In this document: piece after piece, positions 25,881 through 34,732 of the stretch
Position numbering within the stretch: position 1 is the stretch's first letter
Layout: the number at the start of each line of letters is the position of its first letter
NCBI GenBank assembly: GCA_023230855.1
Contig: JALNWQ010000002.1
Coordinates: forward strand, 248,001-312,000
DNA length: 64,000 nucleotides
Direction: 5' to 3'
From: Solirubrobacteraceae bacterium
Lineage (GTDB): Bacteria; Actinomycetota; Thermoleophilia; Solirubrobacterales; Solirubrobacteraceae
Notes under the pieces: generated by a model
What the model saw: the letters and a program-made list of their open reading frames with translations, nothing else
Database searches by the model: none
What the model was told of the DNA's origin: nothing
Translations under genes and position numbers: made by a program

Positions 25881-27383
25881 ATGATCGCCGCCGTGTCCTC
25901 GCTCGATCCGCGTACCCCGATCATCGTCGGCGCCGGCCAGGTGACCTACCGGCGCGGGACCGATCCCGGCGGTCCGCTCGACCTCATGGTCGAGGCGGCG
26001 CGCCTGGCGGCGGCCGACGCGGGCGCCGGCGGCGACGCGCTGCTCGCGCGGGCCGACAGCGTCGCGGTCGTCGACGTCTTCTCGTGGCCCACCCCCGATC
26101 CCGGTGCGCTGCTCGGCGACGCGCTCGGCCTGGCCCCGCGCGAGACGGTCCGCACCGTCGTCGGCGGCAACGGGCCGATCGCCCTGCTCGGCGACCTGGC
26201 CACCCGGATCGCCGCGGGCGACCTCGACGTCGCCCTGCTCGCCGGGGGCGAGGTCGTCAGCCGGTTCCGTGCGGCGATGAGCGGTGGCGAGCCGACCGGC
26301 TGGCCGATCCAGCCCGACGGGACCTCCCCCACCCGCGTCATCGGGCACGACCGGCCGCCGTCGCACGACGCCGAGCTCGCCGCCGGCCTGGCGGTGCCGG
26401 TGAACTACTACCCGCTCTTCGAGCACGTCCTGCGTCACGCCGCGGGCCGCACGACCGCCGAGCAGCAGGCGTGGATCGGATCGTGGTGGTCGCGCTACAG
26501 CGACGTCGCCGCCGCCCACCCGCAGGGCTGGGAGCGCGACGCGGTCGACGCGACCACGGTCGCCACGCCGTCGCCGGGCAACCGGCCGATCAGCGACCCG
26601 TACCTCAAGAGCATGGTCGCGAACATCACCGTCGACCAGGGCGCGGCGCTGCTCGTCACGAGCGTCGGCGCCGCCGAGGCGGCCGGCGTCCCGCGCGACC
26701 GCTGGGTCTTCGTCCACGCCACCGCGGGGGCCGCCGACCACTGGTTCGTCGGCGAGCGCGACCGCCTCGACCGCTCCCCGGCGATCGCCGCGGCCGGACG
26801 GGCGCTCTTCGCGCACGCCGGGACCGGCCCCGGCGACATCGGCCTCGTCGACCTGTACTCGTGCTTCCCGTGCGCGGTCCAGATCGGCGCGAACGAGCTC
26901 GGGCTCGCCGTCGACGGCCGCGACCCGCTGACCGTCACCGGCGGGCTGCACTACTTCGGCGGACCGGCCAACGACTACGTCACCCACGCGATCGCGACGC
27001 TCGTCGAGCGGGTCCGCGAGCGTCCCGACGAGCGGGCCCTGTCGAGCGCCGTCGGCTGGTACATGACGAAGCACGGGCTGGCGCTGCTGTCCGGCCGACC
27101 CCCGGCCACGCCGTACGCCCACCTCGACGTGCAGGACGAGGTCGACCGCGGACCGCGACGCGAGATCGCCGTCGGCGCGACCGGCGCCTGGACGGTCGAG
27201 ACGTACACCGCGCTGCACGACCGCGAGGGCGCACCGGGGATCGGGACCGTCGTCGCCCGTCACGAGGACGGCCGGCGCGCGTTCGCTCGCAGCGACGACC
27301 GCGCGACCCTCGAGCGCCTGCTCGCGTCGGAGCCGATCGGCGGCCCGGTCGAGCTCGACGGCGACGGTGGCTTCGCGCTCTGA
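25881..27383 (+). CDS. Thiolase-like protein (TLP1 type) without the nucleophilic Cys
   Basis: A 500-residue thiolase-superfamily protein with an extra C-terminal domain (from about 390) as in mycobacterial thiolase-like protein 1. Thiolases use a Cys in a CxSG block; the matching place here is GGNGPIALLGDL (about 95-106), with Gly/Asn instead of Cys, while the following ALLAGGEVVSR is conserved. The C-terminal His region reads GGLHYFGGPAND. It therefore probably binds CoA esters or acts by another route rather than cleaving beta-ketoacyl-CoA. It is followed 118 bases later by an acyl-CoA dehydrogenase. Confidence 0.8.
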   Translation: MIAAVSSLDPRTPIIVGAGQVTYRRGTDPGGPLDLMVEAARLAAADAGAGGDALLARADSVAVVDVFSWPTPDPGALLGDALGLAPRETVRTVVGGNGPIALLGDLATRIAAGDLDVALLAGGEVVSRFRAAMSGGEPTGWPIQPDGTSPTRVIGHDRPPSHDAELAAGLAVPVNYYPLFEHVLRHAAGRTTAEQQAWIGSWWSRYSDVAAAHPQGWERDAVDATTVATPSPGNRPISDPYLKSMVANITVDQGAALLVTSVGAAEAAGVPRDRWVFVHATAGAADHWFVGERDRLDRSPAIAAAGRALFAHAGTGPGDIGLVDLYSCFPCAVQIGANELGLAVDGRDPLTVTGGLHYFGGPANDYVTHAIATLVERVRERPDERALSSAVGWYMTKHGLALLSGRPPATPYAHLDVQDEVDRGPRREIAVGATGAWTVETYTALHDREGAPGIGTVVARHEDGRRAFARSDDRATLERLLASEPIGGPVELDGDGGFAL

Positions 27384-27501
27384 TCCGTCCCCCCACCCGC
27401 GCCCCCGACTTTGGGCGTTTCGACGACGTCGGGGTCGCGGGCCGCTTCTAGGATCGGCCCGGACCGTCCGGTCCGCCTCCACCACCACCCCAGGAGCACC
27501 C

Positions 27502-28650
27502 ATGCGCCGCACGCTGTTCGAGGACGAGCACGAGGACTTCCGTCAGAGCTTCCGCACGTTCCTCGAGCGCGAGGTCGCGCCACACGCGCTGGAGTGGGAC
27601 GAGGCCGGGATCGTGCCGCGCGAGGTGTACGCCGCCGCCGGCGAGCACGGGTTCCTCTGCATGCCGGCCCCCGAGGAGTACGACGGCGCGGGCGTCGACG
27701 ACTTCCGGTTCAGCGCCGTGCAGCACGAGGAGCTCAACCGGCTGGGCCTGCCCGGGTTCGGGATCGGCATGACGTTGCACAACGACGTCTGCCTGCCGTA
27801 CTTCCTCAAGCACGCCTCCGACGAGCAGAAGGCCCGCTGGCTTCCCGGCATGGTGTCCGGCGAGCTCATCACCGCGATCGGCATGACCGAGCCGGGCACC
27901 GGGTCCGACCTGGGCGGCATCGCGACGACCGCGATCCGCGACGGCGACCACTACGTCGTCAACGGCGCCAAGACGTTCATCACCAACGGGCTCAACGCCG
28001 ACCTCGTCGTCCTGGCGGTGAAGACCGACCCGTCGCAGCGCCACCGCGGCATCAGCCTCATCGTCGTGGAGCGGGGCACCGACGGGTTCGAGCGCGGACG
28101 CAACCTCGAGAAGGTCGGCCTGCACGGCCAGGACACCGCCGAGCTCTTCTTCAGCGACGCCGCCGTCCCGGTCGCCAACCTCCTGGGCGACGAGGGCAAG
28201 GGGTTCGGCTACATGGTCGGCAGCCTCGCGCAGGAGCGGCTGTCGGTCGCGTGGACCGCGTGGTCGTCCGCGAAGTCCGGCCTGGACTGGACCGTCGAGT
28301 ACGTCAGGCAGCGCGAGGCGTTCGGCCACACGATCGCCGACTTCCAGACCACCCGGCACGCGCTCGCCGACGCGAAGACCGAGGTCGACGTCGCCGGGGC
28401 GTTCCTCGACCAGTGCACGCTCGCCCACGACCGCGGCGACCTCACCGTCGAGGACGCCGCCCAGGTCAAGCTGTGGATGACCGAGATGCAGGGCCGCGTC
28501 CTGGACCGCTGCGTCCAGCTCCACGGCGGCTACGGCTACATGATGGAGACCCCGATCGCCCGCGCGTGGGCCGACGCCCGCGTCACCCGGATCTACGCCG
28601 GGGCGAACGAGGTCATGCGCGAGATCGTCGGCCGCGCGATGGTCGCCTGA
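27502..28650 (+). CDS. Acyl-CoA dehydrogenase
   Basis: A 382-residue flavoenzyme that introduces the alpha-beta double bond into acyl-CoA. It shows ITAIGMTEPGTGSDLGGI (FAD/substrate block), NGAKTFITNG, QREAFGHTIADFQ and LHGGYGYM. The catalytic Glu of medium-chain enzymes (IYEG) is Ala here (RIYAGANEVM), but Glu245 in AQERLSVAW matches the alternative base used by isovaleryl- and long-chain enzymes. ATG at 27502 has AGGAG nine bases upstream. It is probably transcribed with the thiolase-like gene or from its own promoter in the 118-base gap. Confidence 0.92.
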   Translation: MRRTLFEDEHEDFRQSFRTFLEREVAPHALEWDEAGIVPREVYAAAGEHGFLCMPAPEEYDGAGVDDFRFSAVQHEELNRLGLPGFGIGMTLHNDVCLPYFLKHASDEQKARWLPGMVSGELITAIGMTEPGTGSDLGGIATTAIRDGDHYVVNGAKTFITNGLNADLVVLAVKTDPSQRHRGISLIVVERGTDGFERGRNLEKVGLHGQDTAELFFSDAAVPVANLLGDEGKGFGYMVGSLAQERLSVAWTAWSSAKSGLDWTVEYVRQREAFGHTIADFQTTRHALADAKTEVDVAGAFLDQCTLAHDRGDLTVEDAAQVKLWMTEMQGRVLDRCVQLHGGYGYMMETPIARAWADARVTRIYAGANEVMREIVGRAMVA

Positions 28651-28674
28651 GTCGACCGCCCGCCGACGCGTCGG

Positions 28675-29837
28675 TCACCGCCGACGGTCGGCGTCGAGGG
28701 CCCGGCGGGCGCCCTGCGCGCCCGGGGCCCCGCGGTCGGGCACCGTCACGCCGCTCGGCAGCCGGGTCCAGGTGATGACCGGCCCGCCGAGCAGCGCCCC
28801 GAAGACGTAGCCGGACGCGAACAGCGCCTCGCCGCCGCCGACCGGCGCCGGCACGACCGACACGCTCGGCACCCCGACCGACGACAGCGGCCCCTGGGCG
28901 CGGTGAGGCTCAACGGCGCGCCCTGACCCGTCGCCGGGTCCGCGAGGAGGAGCGACCAGGTGGCGAAGTCGCCCGGGACGCGCTGGGCCTCGCGCAGCTC
29001 CCACGCCCGGCCGTGGAGCTCGAACCGCGACCGCTTGCCGTGGCTCGCCAGGAACCCGGCGGCCTTGAGTCGCCCCTCGGTCGCCTCGTCGGGGGTCGCC
29101 GTCCAGTCGGAGAACCCGACGAGCCGGCCCTCCGCGTGGCGGTCGACGCCGCGCCCGCGGGCGTTGTAGTGGAACCCGATCCGCACGACCGAGTCGCGCG
29201 GCCCCCGCCCCCAGTTGACGGCGGTGATCTCGGGCGTGCCCTCGTTCGTCGGCGACAGCGTCCGCGGGATGATGCGCTCCGCCGCCCAACGGTTGGCGGC
29301 CAGGGCCGACCGGTCCGGGTAGTGCCGGATCCGCAGGTTGCTGCGGGCGGTCCGCGCGGCGACGATCTCGCGGTAGTCCTCGAACGCGACGAGGAACCCG
29401 GCGTCGCCCGGCAGCCGGTGGATGACCGGCATGTTGCCGCCGTCGACGTCCAGGTCGATGATCCGTCGCCAGGTGAGCAGGTCGTCCGACTCGCCGAGGC
29501 TCACCGCGTAGTCGGCCGGCCCGGGTCCGGTCGGCCAGAAGTACACGCCCAGGTAGCCGTGACCGTCGGGGTCGGGGACGACGTCGAGCCCGGCGAGCTG
29601 TCGTCCCTGGTCGTCGCGCGCGCCGAACCGGGTGCGCTCGACGTCGGTCACCGACCGCTGCAGCGCCCCGGCGAGCCGGGCGACCGGGTCGGCCCCGGGG
29701 TCCGGGGTCGCCGCGGGCGCCGCCGGGACGGGCTCCGACGACGTGGCGGCCGTCGGGGACGACATGCCGGCGGCCAGGGCGATCGCCGCCCCGACCGCGG
29801 TCGTGCGCCGTCCCCACGTGCGGCGTGACCGGGCCAT
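28675..29837 (-). pseudogene. Predicted exported protein, paralogue A, frameshifted near its 3' end
   Basis: The frame starting at 29837 encodes a signal sequence (RRTTAVGAAIALAAG) and a beta-rich domain with LDVDGGNMPVIHRLPGD, RIRHYPDR, NEGTP and GVDRHAEGRL, all shared with the next gene. At a run of four C (plus strand 28891-28894) the frame breaks: the unshifted frame ends at 28746 with Arg/Ser-rich nonsense, while the frame one base away continues with SSVGVPSVSVVPAPVGGGEA, matching the paralogue's SIGVPEATVLPAPDGLGRM, to 28675. One missing base in the run restores a 387-residue protein. It may be a sequencing error or a recent mutation. I do not recognise the family; a beta-propeller glycosidase-like fold is possible. 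Confidence 0.75.
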
Positions 29838-29893
29838 GCGGCACAGCGTACCCGCGAACCGTCGCGCCGGCGGGGATTTCGGTGCGGGGCCCG

Positions 29894-31012
29894 TCACGGG
29901 GCCGGGCATCCCACCCACCCGCCGAGGCCCCGTCGGCAGAGCCCGCGCGGCAGGTCCGCCAGGCGGACCCGGTGGAGCATCGGGCCGACCGGGTCCGGCG
30001 CGAACCGGTACGTCGCGACGAGCAGCATCCGACCGAGCCCGTCGGGGGCCGGCAGCACCGTCGCCTCGGGCACCCCGATCGACGTGACCGGCGTCGTGCC
30101 GTCCTGCACCGCGAGCGTCCGCCACGTGCCCGCCGCCCGGTCCTCGAGGACGAGGCCCCAGCCCGCCATGTCGCCCCGCCGACGTTGCGCCTCGTGCACC
30201 GTCAGCGGACGACCGGCGATCGTCAGATGGGTGCGCTTGCCGTGCGAGGCCGCGAACCCGAGCGCCCGCAGGCGAGCGGTGACGACCGGGTCCGGCGTGG
30301 CGGTCCACCGGGCGAACCCGCGGAGGGTCCCGCGCGCGCGGCGGTCGACCCCGGTCGATCCCGCGTTGTAGTGCAACCCCAGGCGCAGCGTCGACGTCGT
30401 CGGATCGCCGGTCCACGCGACCGCGTCGAAGCTCGGTGTGCCCTCGTTGTTGCGCGACAGCGTGCGGGGCAGCAGGACCTCGGCGCCGCCCCGGGCGTGC
30501 AGCAGCGCGTCGCGGTCCGGGTAGTGGCGGACCCGGATGCGGCTGCGGGCGTTGTTGCGCGTGGCCTCGACGTAGTCCTCGTAGGCCAGCAGGAACCCAC
30601 CGTCGGGCAGCGCGTGCAGCACCGGCATGTTGCCGCCGTCTCGGTCGAGCACCGCCACGTGGCCCCAGGTCATGAGGTCCGGAGAGTGGACGAGCGCGAC
30701 CGCGAAGTCCGCCGGCCCGGACCCGGTGGGGAAGAAGTGCACCCCCAGGTAGCCCCCGCCCACGGGATCGACGATGACCTGCAGGCCGGCGAGCGGGCGC
30801 CCGTCGCCGTCGTGGGCGGACCGCCGCGCGGCGTCCGGCTCCTGCGGCACGCGGGAGAGCAGCACGTCGGCCGGTGGGTCGGCGGTGACCGGCGCGGGAT
30901 CGTCGGTGGGGCGCAGCAGCGCCGCCAGCGCGACGACCGCCAGGAGCGCGAGCGCGGCCCGGATCCGCCTGCGGCGCCGGGTGGGCGCGGGGCGGGGAGC
31001 GTCACGGCGCAC
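29894..31012 (-). CDS. Predicted membrane-anchored exported protein, paralogue B
   Basis: A 372-residue paralogue of its downstream neighbour, intact. An Arg-rich start is followed by a hydrophobic anchor (about 18-36), then a beta-rich domain with GYLGVHFFPTGSGPADFAVA, LMTWGHVAVLDRDGGNMPV, FLLAYEDY, RIRVRHYPDRDAL and SRNNEGTP. Short repeated blocks with conserved Asp/Trp/Gly resemble five-bladed propeller proteins of the GH32/43/68 type, but I cannot match a catalytic triad, so this is a structural guess. It lies nine bases after the TDT carrier gene, suggesting co-transcription of carrier, paralogue B and paralogue A. Confidence 0.8.
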   Translation of the reverse strand: MRRDAPRPAPTRRRRRIRAALALLAVVALAALLRPTDDPAPVTADPPADVLLSRVPQEPDAARRSAHDGDGRPLAGLQVIVDPVGGGYLGVHFFPTGSGPADFAVALVHSPDLMTWGHVAVLDRDGGNMPVLHALPDGGFLLAYEDYVEATRNNARSRIRVRHYPDRDALLHARGGAEVLLPRTLSRNNEGTPSFDAVAWTGDPTTSTLRLGLHYNAGSTGVDRRARGTLRGFARWTATPDPVVTARLRALGFAASHGKRTHLTIAGRPLTVHEAQRRRGDMAGWGLVLEDRAAGTWRTLAVQDGTTPVTSIGVPEATVLPAPDGLGRMLLVATYRFAPDPVGPMLHRVRLADLPRGLCRRGLGGWVGCPAP

Positions 31013-31021
31013 CCGGCGAAG

Positions 31022-31957
31022 TCAACCACGCAGCGCGGCGGGCGCCGCCCGCAGCGCCCCGATCGCGACGATCGCCCACGTCGCGACGGCCGCCCAGATC
31101 CACACGCGGGCGAAGCTCAGCAGCGCCGGGCTCGGCAGCGCCCGGCCGACGGTGACGCTCATCGCCGCGTACATCCCGACGGGGAACACCGTCGCCCACC
31201 GCAGCACGTGGAACCGCGGTCGTGGTCGCGCGACCTCGGCGACGACGAGCACGGGAAGCCAGGCCATCGCGGCGATCCACAGCGCGAGCGCCACCGCCCG
31301 GGTGGCGCCGTGGATCGGCGTGGCGACGTCGAGCGCCACCGCGGCGGCCTGGAGCTCTCCCCCGGCGAGGGCGCAGATCGCCAACGCGCCGCCCGCGATC
31401 CAGTGGTCGCCCGCACCCCGCAGCAGCTCGACGAGCGCGAACCGCCGCAGCGCGACGACGTACAACGCGAGCGCGAGCACGAGGACGGCGACCGCCGGGG
31501 CGAGGAGCCAGGCGGCGCGACGCTCCGCGGCGAGGGTCGCCGCGAGCACCGCGATCGACGCGGGCGCGACGCAGACGAGGAACGCCCCGCCCGGCGCGGG
31601 CCGCGGCAACGCCCGCAGCACCGGTCCGAGCAGGCCGACCAGGAGCGCGGTCGCGACGACGAACAGGACCGCCGCGACGGCGTGGTGCCCGCCGAGCGCG
31701 GCCCGCGTGCCGAGGACGCTCGTCGCCGCGACGGCGGTGAGCGCCCCGGCGGAGCGGGCGCCGTGCCGGACCGCGCGGGCGTCGCCGACGACCCGCACGG
31801 CGAGGAGCCCGGCCAGCGCGACCCAGAGCGCGGCGGTCGCGACGAGCAGCGCGTCGGACGCCCCGTCGTGCCCGGTGAGGAGCAGCCCGACCGACACGAT
31901 CCCGGTCCCCATGACCGCCGACCCGGCGACGGGCCCGGTCTGCGGAAGGGGCCACAC
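31022..31957 (-). CDS. TDT-family carrier (TehA/SLAC1-like)
   Basis: A 311-residue membrane protein with about ten hydrophobic helices. It starts with VMGTGIVSVGLLL and ends with WATVFPVGMYAAMSV, blocks typical of the tellurite-resistance/dicarboxylate transporter family that includes TehA, the malate carrier Mae1 and the SLAC1 anion channel. It could pass anions such as sulfite, chloride or dicarboxylates; the sequence does not decide. It is the first gene of a tight run with the two exported paralogues and starts upstream of the tmRNA terminator. Confidence 0.8.
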   Translation of the reverse strand: MWPLPQTGPVAGSAVMGTGIVSVGLLLTGHDGASDALLVATAALWVALAGLLAVRVVGDARAVRHGARSAGALTAVAATSVLGTRAALGGHHAVAAVLFVVATALLVGLLGPVLRALPRPAPGGAFLVCVAPASIAVLAATLAAERRAAWLLAPAVAVLVLALALYVVALRRFALVELLRGAGDHWIAGGALAICALAGGELQAAAVALDVATPIHGATRAVALALWIAAMAWLPVLVVAEVARPRPRFHVLRWATVFPVGMYAAMSVTVGRALPSPALLSFARVWIWAAVATWAIVAIGALRAAPAALRG

Positions 31958-31998
31958 GGGACGGGAACGCTAGTCGAACGCGGACCGTCCCGGAACGA

Positions 31999-32025
31999 CA
32001 CCGGCCCGCCGAGGGCGGGCCGGTG
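31999..32025 (-). terminator. Terminator of the tmRNA gene
   Basis: A perfect 12-bp stem (CACCGGCCCGCC with GGCGGGCCGGTG) and a three-base loop begin eight bases past the tmRNA 3' end and are followed on the minus strand by TCGTTCC. Confidence 0.88.
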
Positions 32026-32032
32026 CTCGAGG

Positions 32033-32398
32033 TGGAGACGGCGGGAGTTGAACCCGCGTCCGCGACCGCGCCAAGGGCGACGTCTACGAGCGTAGTCGGC
32101 GTGTCTGGATCTCGCTGCCCGTCGGTCCCGTCGACCCACGTCCGGCCAGCCAGCCCTCCTGAGATGTCCCCGCAGGACGGCGAGGGCGTCCGCCGCGGGT
32201 GATCCGGCTGAATGATCCCGGGGACCCCCGCCGCCGGCGAACGGGGCCCGAGACCTCACTCACCTAGTGGTTGCTAGGCAGCGAGGGCGAACTCATGGGA
32301 GTCCGCAACTGTGTTTTGTGCCGGGGTTTTACGAGGCCTCCGGTACCTCGACTCGCGATCACCCCCGCGAACCGACCGCGTCGAAGCCTGTCGTCCCC
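32033..32398 (-). ncRNA. ssrA: Transfer-messenger RNA (tmRNA)
   Basis: The RNA that rescues stalled ribosomes with SmpB. The 5' end reads GGGGACGACAGGCTTCGACG, the standard tmRNA opening, and pairs over seven bases (one G-U) with CGTCTCC at the 3' end; the T arm GCGGGTTCAACTCCCGC precedes it. The 3' CCA is not fully encoded (ACCT). The internal reading frame (32321 to 32274) starts at GCA and gives the tag AQNTVADSHEFALAA then TAG. Length is 366 bases, usual for the family. smpB lies 11 kb away on the same strand. A -10-like TACAGT is at 32449-32454 without a clear -35. Confidence 0.96.
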
Positions 32399-32517
32399 GT
32401 GGGTCCCGCCCCTCAACCGGTCCCATGCCGGATCCGGACGGTCGCTCCACTGTAGCGGGTCGGTCGGCCGACCCCCCGGGGAGTGGACGTCCGTCGCCGC
32501 CCGGTCGACCGCCCGCC

Positions 32518-33411
32518 TCAGGCCAGCCCGAGGTGTCGCCGTAGGAACGCCGTCTGGTCCGTGACCGTCCGCTCGAACGTGTCCCCGAGGTAGATCTCGA
32601 AGTGGCCGGCCGGGTAGCGGACGACCTCGCCGCGCGGGGCCGACTCCCCCATCTTCACCGCGGGTGCGGCCGGGGTGGTCTGGTCCTCGTCGCAGACGCA
32701 CACCAGGAGCGGCGCGGTGACCTTCGTCGCACGGCGGGCGGGGCGGTAGAGCGGCAGCCGCAGGCCGAGCCGCGCGGCGACGGCGTTCTCCCACCGGGTG
32801 CCCTCCCCCGCGATTGCGCGGAACCCCGGCTCGGCCTCGGGGGCGCTCATCACCGCGAACCCGCCCGGCGGCGCGACGGCCGGGATGAGGTGCGGCGGCC
32901 GACCGAGCCACGCCCCCACCTGGTCGCGCAGCGCGGCGCCGGTCATCCGCAGCAGGTTGCCGATCGGCACGATCCGCAGGGTGGGGATCGAGTCGGTGTA
33001 CGGGGCCTGCGCGACGACGGCCGCCACCCGCGGATCGTCGGACGCGACCGCCACGACGTGGCCGCCGCTGAACGACGAGCCCCACAGCGCGACCCGGTCG
33101 GGATCGACGCCGTCCAGTCCGCGGACGTAGGCCAGCGCGGCGCGGTAGTCGTCGTGCTGGCGGCCGATGTCGAGCAGCTGGCGCGGCTCGCCGTCGCTCG
33201 CGCCGAAGTGCCGGTAGTCGAAGACGAGGACGACCATCCCGGCCGCCGCGAACCGCTCGGCGTACGCGGGCAGCCGCTCGTCGCGGGTGGCGCTGAACCC
33301 GTGGGCCATGACCACCGCGGGCGCGAGGCCGTCAGCGTCGTCGGGCCGGTAGAGGTACGCGGCGCACCGCACCCCGTCGGAGAGGAACGTGACGTCGCTG
33401 CGCTCGGGCAT
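32518..33411 (-). CDS. Alpha/beta hydrolase
   Basis: A 297-residue hydrolase. The oxyanion block is VVMAHGFSATRDERL (about 33-47), the nucleophile is Ser113 in LWGSSFSGGH, the acid is probably in LLVCVCDEDQTTP and the base is the His of YPAGHFEIY. This matches the dienelactone hydrolase/peptidase-S9-like branch (FGASDGEPRQLLDIGRQHDDY). No signal peptide, so it acts in the cytoplasm. It is just upstream of the tmRNA in the same direction and nine bases after the AI-2E carrier stop, so probably co-transcribed with that gene. Substrate unknown. Confidence 0.88.
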   Translation of the reverse strand: MPERSDVTFLSDGVRCAAYLYRPDDADGLAPAVVMAHGFSATRDERLPAYAERFAAAGMVVLVFDYRHFGASDGEPRQLLDIGRQHDDYRAALAYVRGLDGVDPDRVALWGSSFSGGHVVAVASDDPRVAAVVAQAPYTDSIPTLRIVPIGNLLRMTGAALRDQVGAWLGRPPHLIPAVAPPGGFAVMSAPEAEPGFRAIAGEGTRWENAVAARLGLRLPLYRPARRATKVTAPLLVCVCDEDQTTPAAPAVKMGESAPRGEVVRYPAGHFEIYLGDTFERTVTDQTAFLRRHLGLA

Positions 33412-33420
33412 GGTGCGAGG

Positions 33421-34608
33421 CTAACCGCCGTCCGGGGGCTCCGGGTCATCCAGGTCGCCCGGGGACTCCGGGCCGTCCGGCGGCCCGTCGTCGCGTTCCT
33501 CGTGCTCCTCGGGCACCGTCGTCCGCGCCGTGGCCTCGTTCGCGGCGTCCTCGGCCTCGCTGTCGTCGAGCCACCCGGCCCCGGCCGACACCGCCGCGAT
33601 GATCGGCGTGGCGAGGAACGCCCCGACGATCCCCAGCAGCGCGCTGCCGGCCCCGACGCCCAGGAGCACCGTCAGCGGGTGCAGGCGCACCGTGCGTCCG
33701 ATGAGCAGCGGGTACAGGACGTTGCTCTCGATCTGCTGGACGATGACGACGACGACGATCGCCCCGATCATGTCCCCCAGCCCGCCCGACGCGAGCGCGA
33801 CGAGCGCCACCGCGACGCCGGCGAGGATCGCGCCGATGTAGGGCAGGAACGCGAGCAGGAAGGTCAGGATGCCCAGCGGCACCGCCAGCGGCACGCCGAG
33901 GATGAGCAGGCCGATCGCGATGCCGACGCCGTCGATGGCGGCCACCAGGACCTGGCTGCGGACGAAGAGCGTGACCGCGCGCCACGCGCGCTGGCCGCCG
34001 AGCGTCCACGCCGCGCGACGGGCGGGCGGCACGAACCGCAGCGCACCGCGCCAGAACCCCTGCCCGTCGATGAGCAGGTAGATCAGCATGATGAGCGCGA
34101 GGAACACGCTGGCGAAGACGCTCGCCACGCCCTGCGCCGCCGACAGCGCGCCCGTGCTCAGCGTCTTGCCGATGTCGCCGACCGACTTCTGGAGCTCGTC
34201 GGTGAGCTGCCCGACGAAGTCCTGGATCTGGTTGTCCTTCAGTCCCAGGTCGCGCAGCACGTCCGGGAGCTGCCGCACGCCCTCCTCGACCTGGTTCGTG
34301 ATCTCCTCGGCCTGCCGGAAGATGTCCGGCGCGATCCAGGTGAGGGTGCCCGCGACGAGCGCGATCGTCCCCAGGACCGTCGTCATCGCCGCGATCCACC
34401 GCGGCAGGCGGAGGCGCCGGTGGATCGCGGCGGTGACCGGCTCCAGCAGGGCGGTGAGCAGCAGGGCCACCGCGAACGGCAGCAGGATGAACGACAGCCT
34501 GCCCCAGACGAGCAGCAGGCCGTAGCCGACGAGCCCGATGATCCCCAGGCGCAGCGCGACGACGCTGAGGCTGTCCAGGACGACACGCGGCGGCGGGGAC
34601 GAGGACAT
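33421..34608 (-). CDS. AI-2E family transporter-like membrane protein
   Basis: A 395-residue permease of the TqsA/YdiK/PerM family: paired N-terminal helices, a soluble helical middle (about 100-160), FLALIMLIYLLIDG, GILTFLLAFLPYIGAILAG and VQQIESNVLYPLLIG near the C-terminus. Members export autoinducer 2 or act as Na+/H+ antiporters; the substrate cannot be told. The last 50 residues are an acidic Pro/Asp/Glu tail. ATG at 34608 (MSSSPPP) is preferred to an upstream ATG that adds 19 Arg-rich residues. Confidence 0.88.
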   Translation of the reverse strand: MSSSPPPRVVLDSLSVVALRLGIIGLVGYGLLLVWGRLSFILLPFAVALLLTALLEPVTAAIHRRLRLPRWIAAMTTVLGTIALVAGTLTWIAPDIFRQAEEITNQVEEGVRQLPDVLRDLGLKDNQIQDFVGQLTDELQKSVGDIGKTLSTGALSAAQGVASVFASVFLALIMLIYLLIDGQGFWRGALRFVPPARRAAWTLGGQRAWRAVTLFVRSQVLVAAIDGVGIAIGLLILGVPLAVPLGILTFLLAFLPYIGAILAGVAVALVALASGGLGDMIGAIVVVVIVQQIESNVLYPLLIGRTVRLHPLTVLLGVGAGSALLGIVGAFLATPIIAAVSAGAGWLDDSEAEDAANEATARTTVPEEHEERDDGPPDGPESPGDLDDPEPPDGG

Positions 34609-34732
34609 GCGCGGCCATGATCGCAGGCGTCCGGGTCGGGATCGTCGGGATGGACCGATGTGCACGCGCGGGGTGGGCCGACTTCACGACCGCCCGCGTT
34701 CTCCGACCACCCCCACCGGCCGACGGCGTCCG

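Noticed and set aside
28675..29837. Programmed frameshift in exported paralogue A
   Set aside because: The C4 run is short, no slippery heptamer or downstream structure stands out, and the intact paralogue has no shift; error or mutation is simpler.
29825..32095. Long plus-strand open frame opposite the exported paralogue, the TDT carrier and tmRNA
   Set aside because: It runs through the tmRNA acceptor region and reads as low-complexity Arg/Asp/Pro sequence.
32033..32398. tRNA gene and island attachment site at the 3' end of ssrA
   Set aside because: The tRNA-like ends belong to tmRNA. No integrase gene and no second copy of the ssrA 3' end were seen in the window, so there is no evidence for an inserted island.
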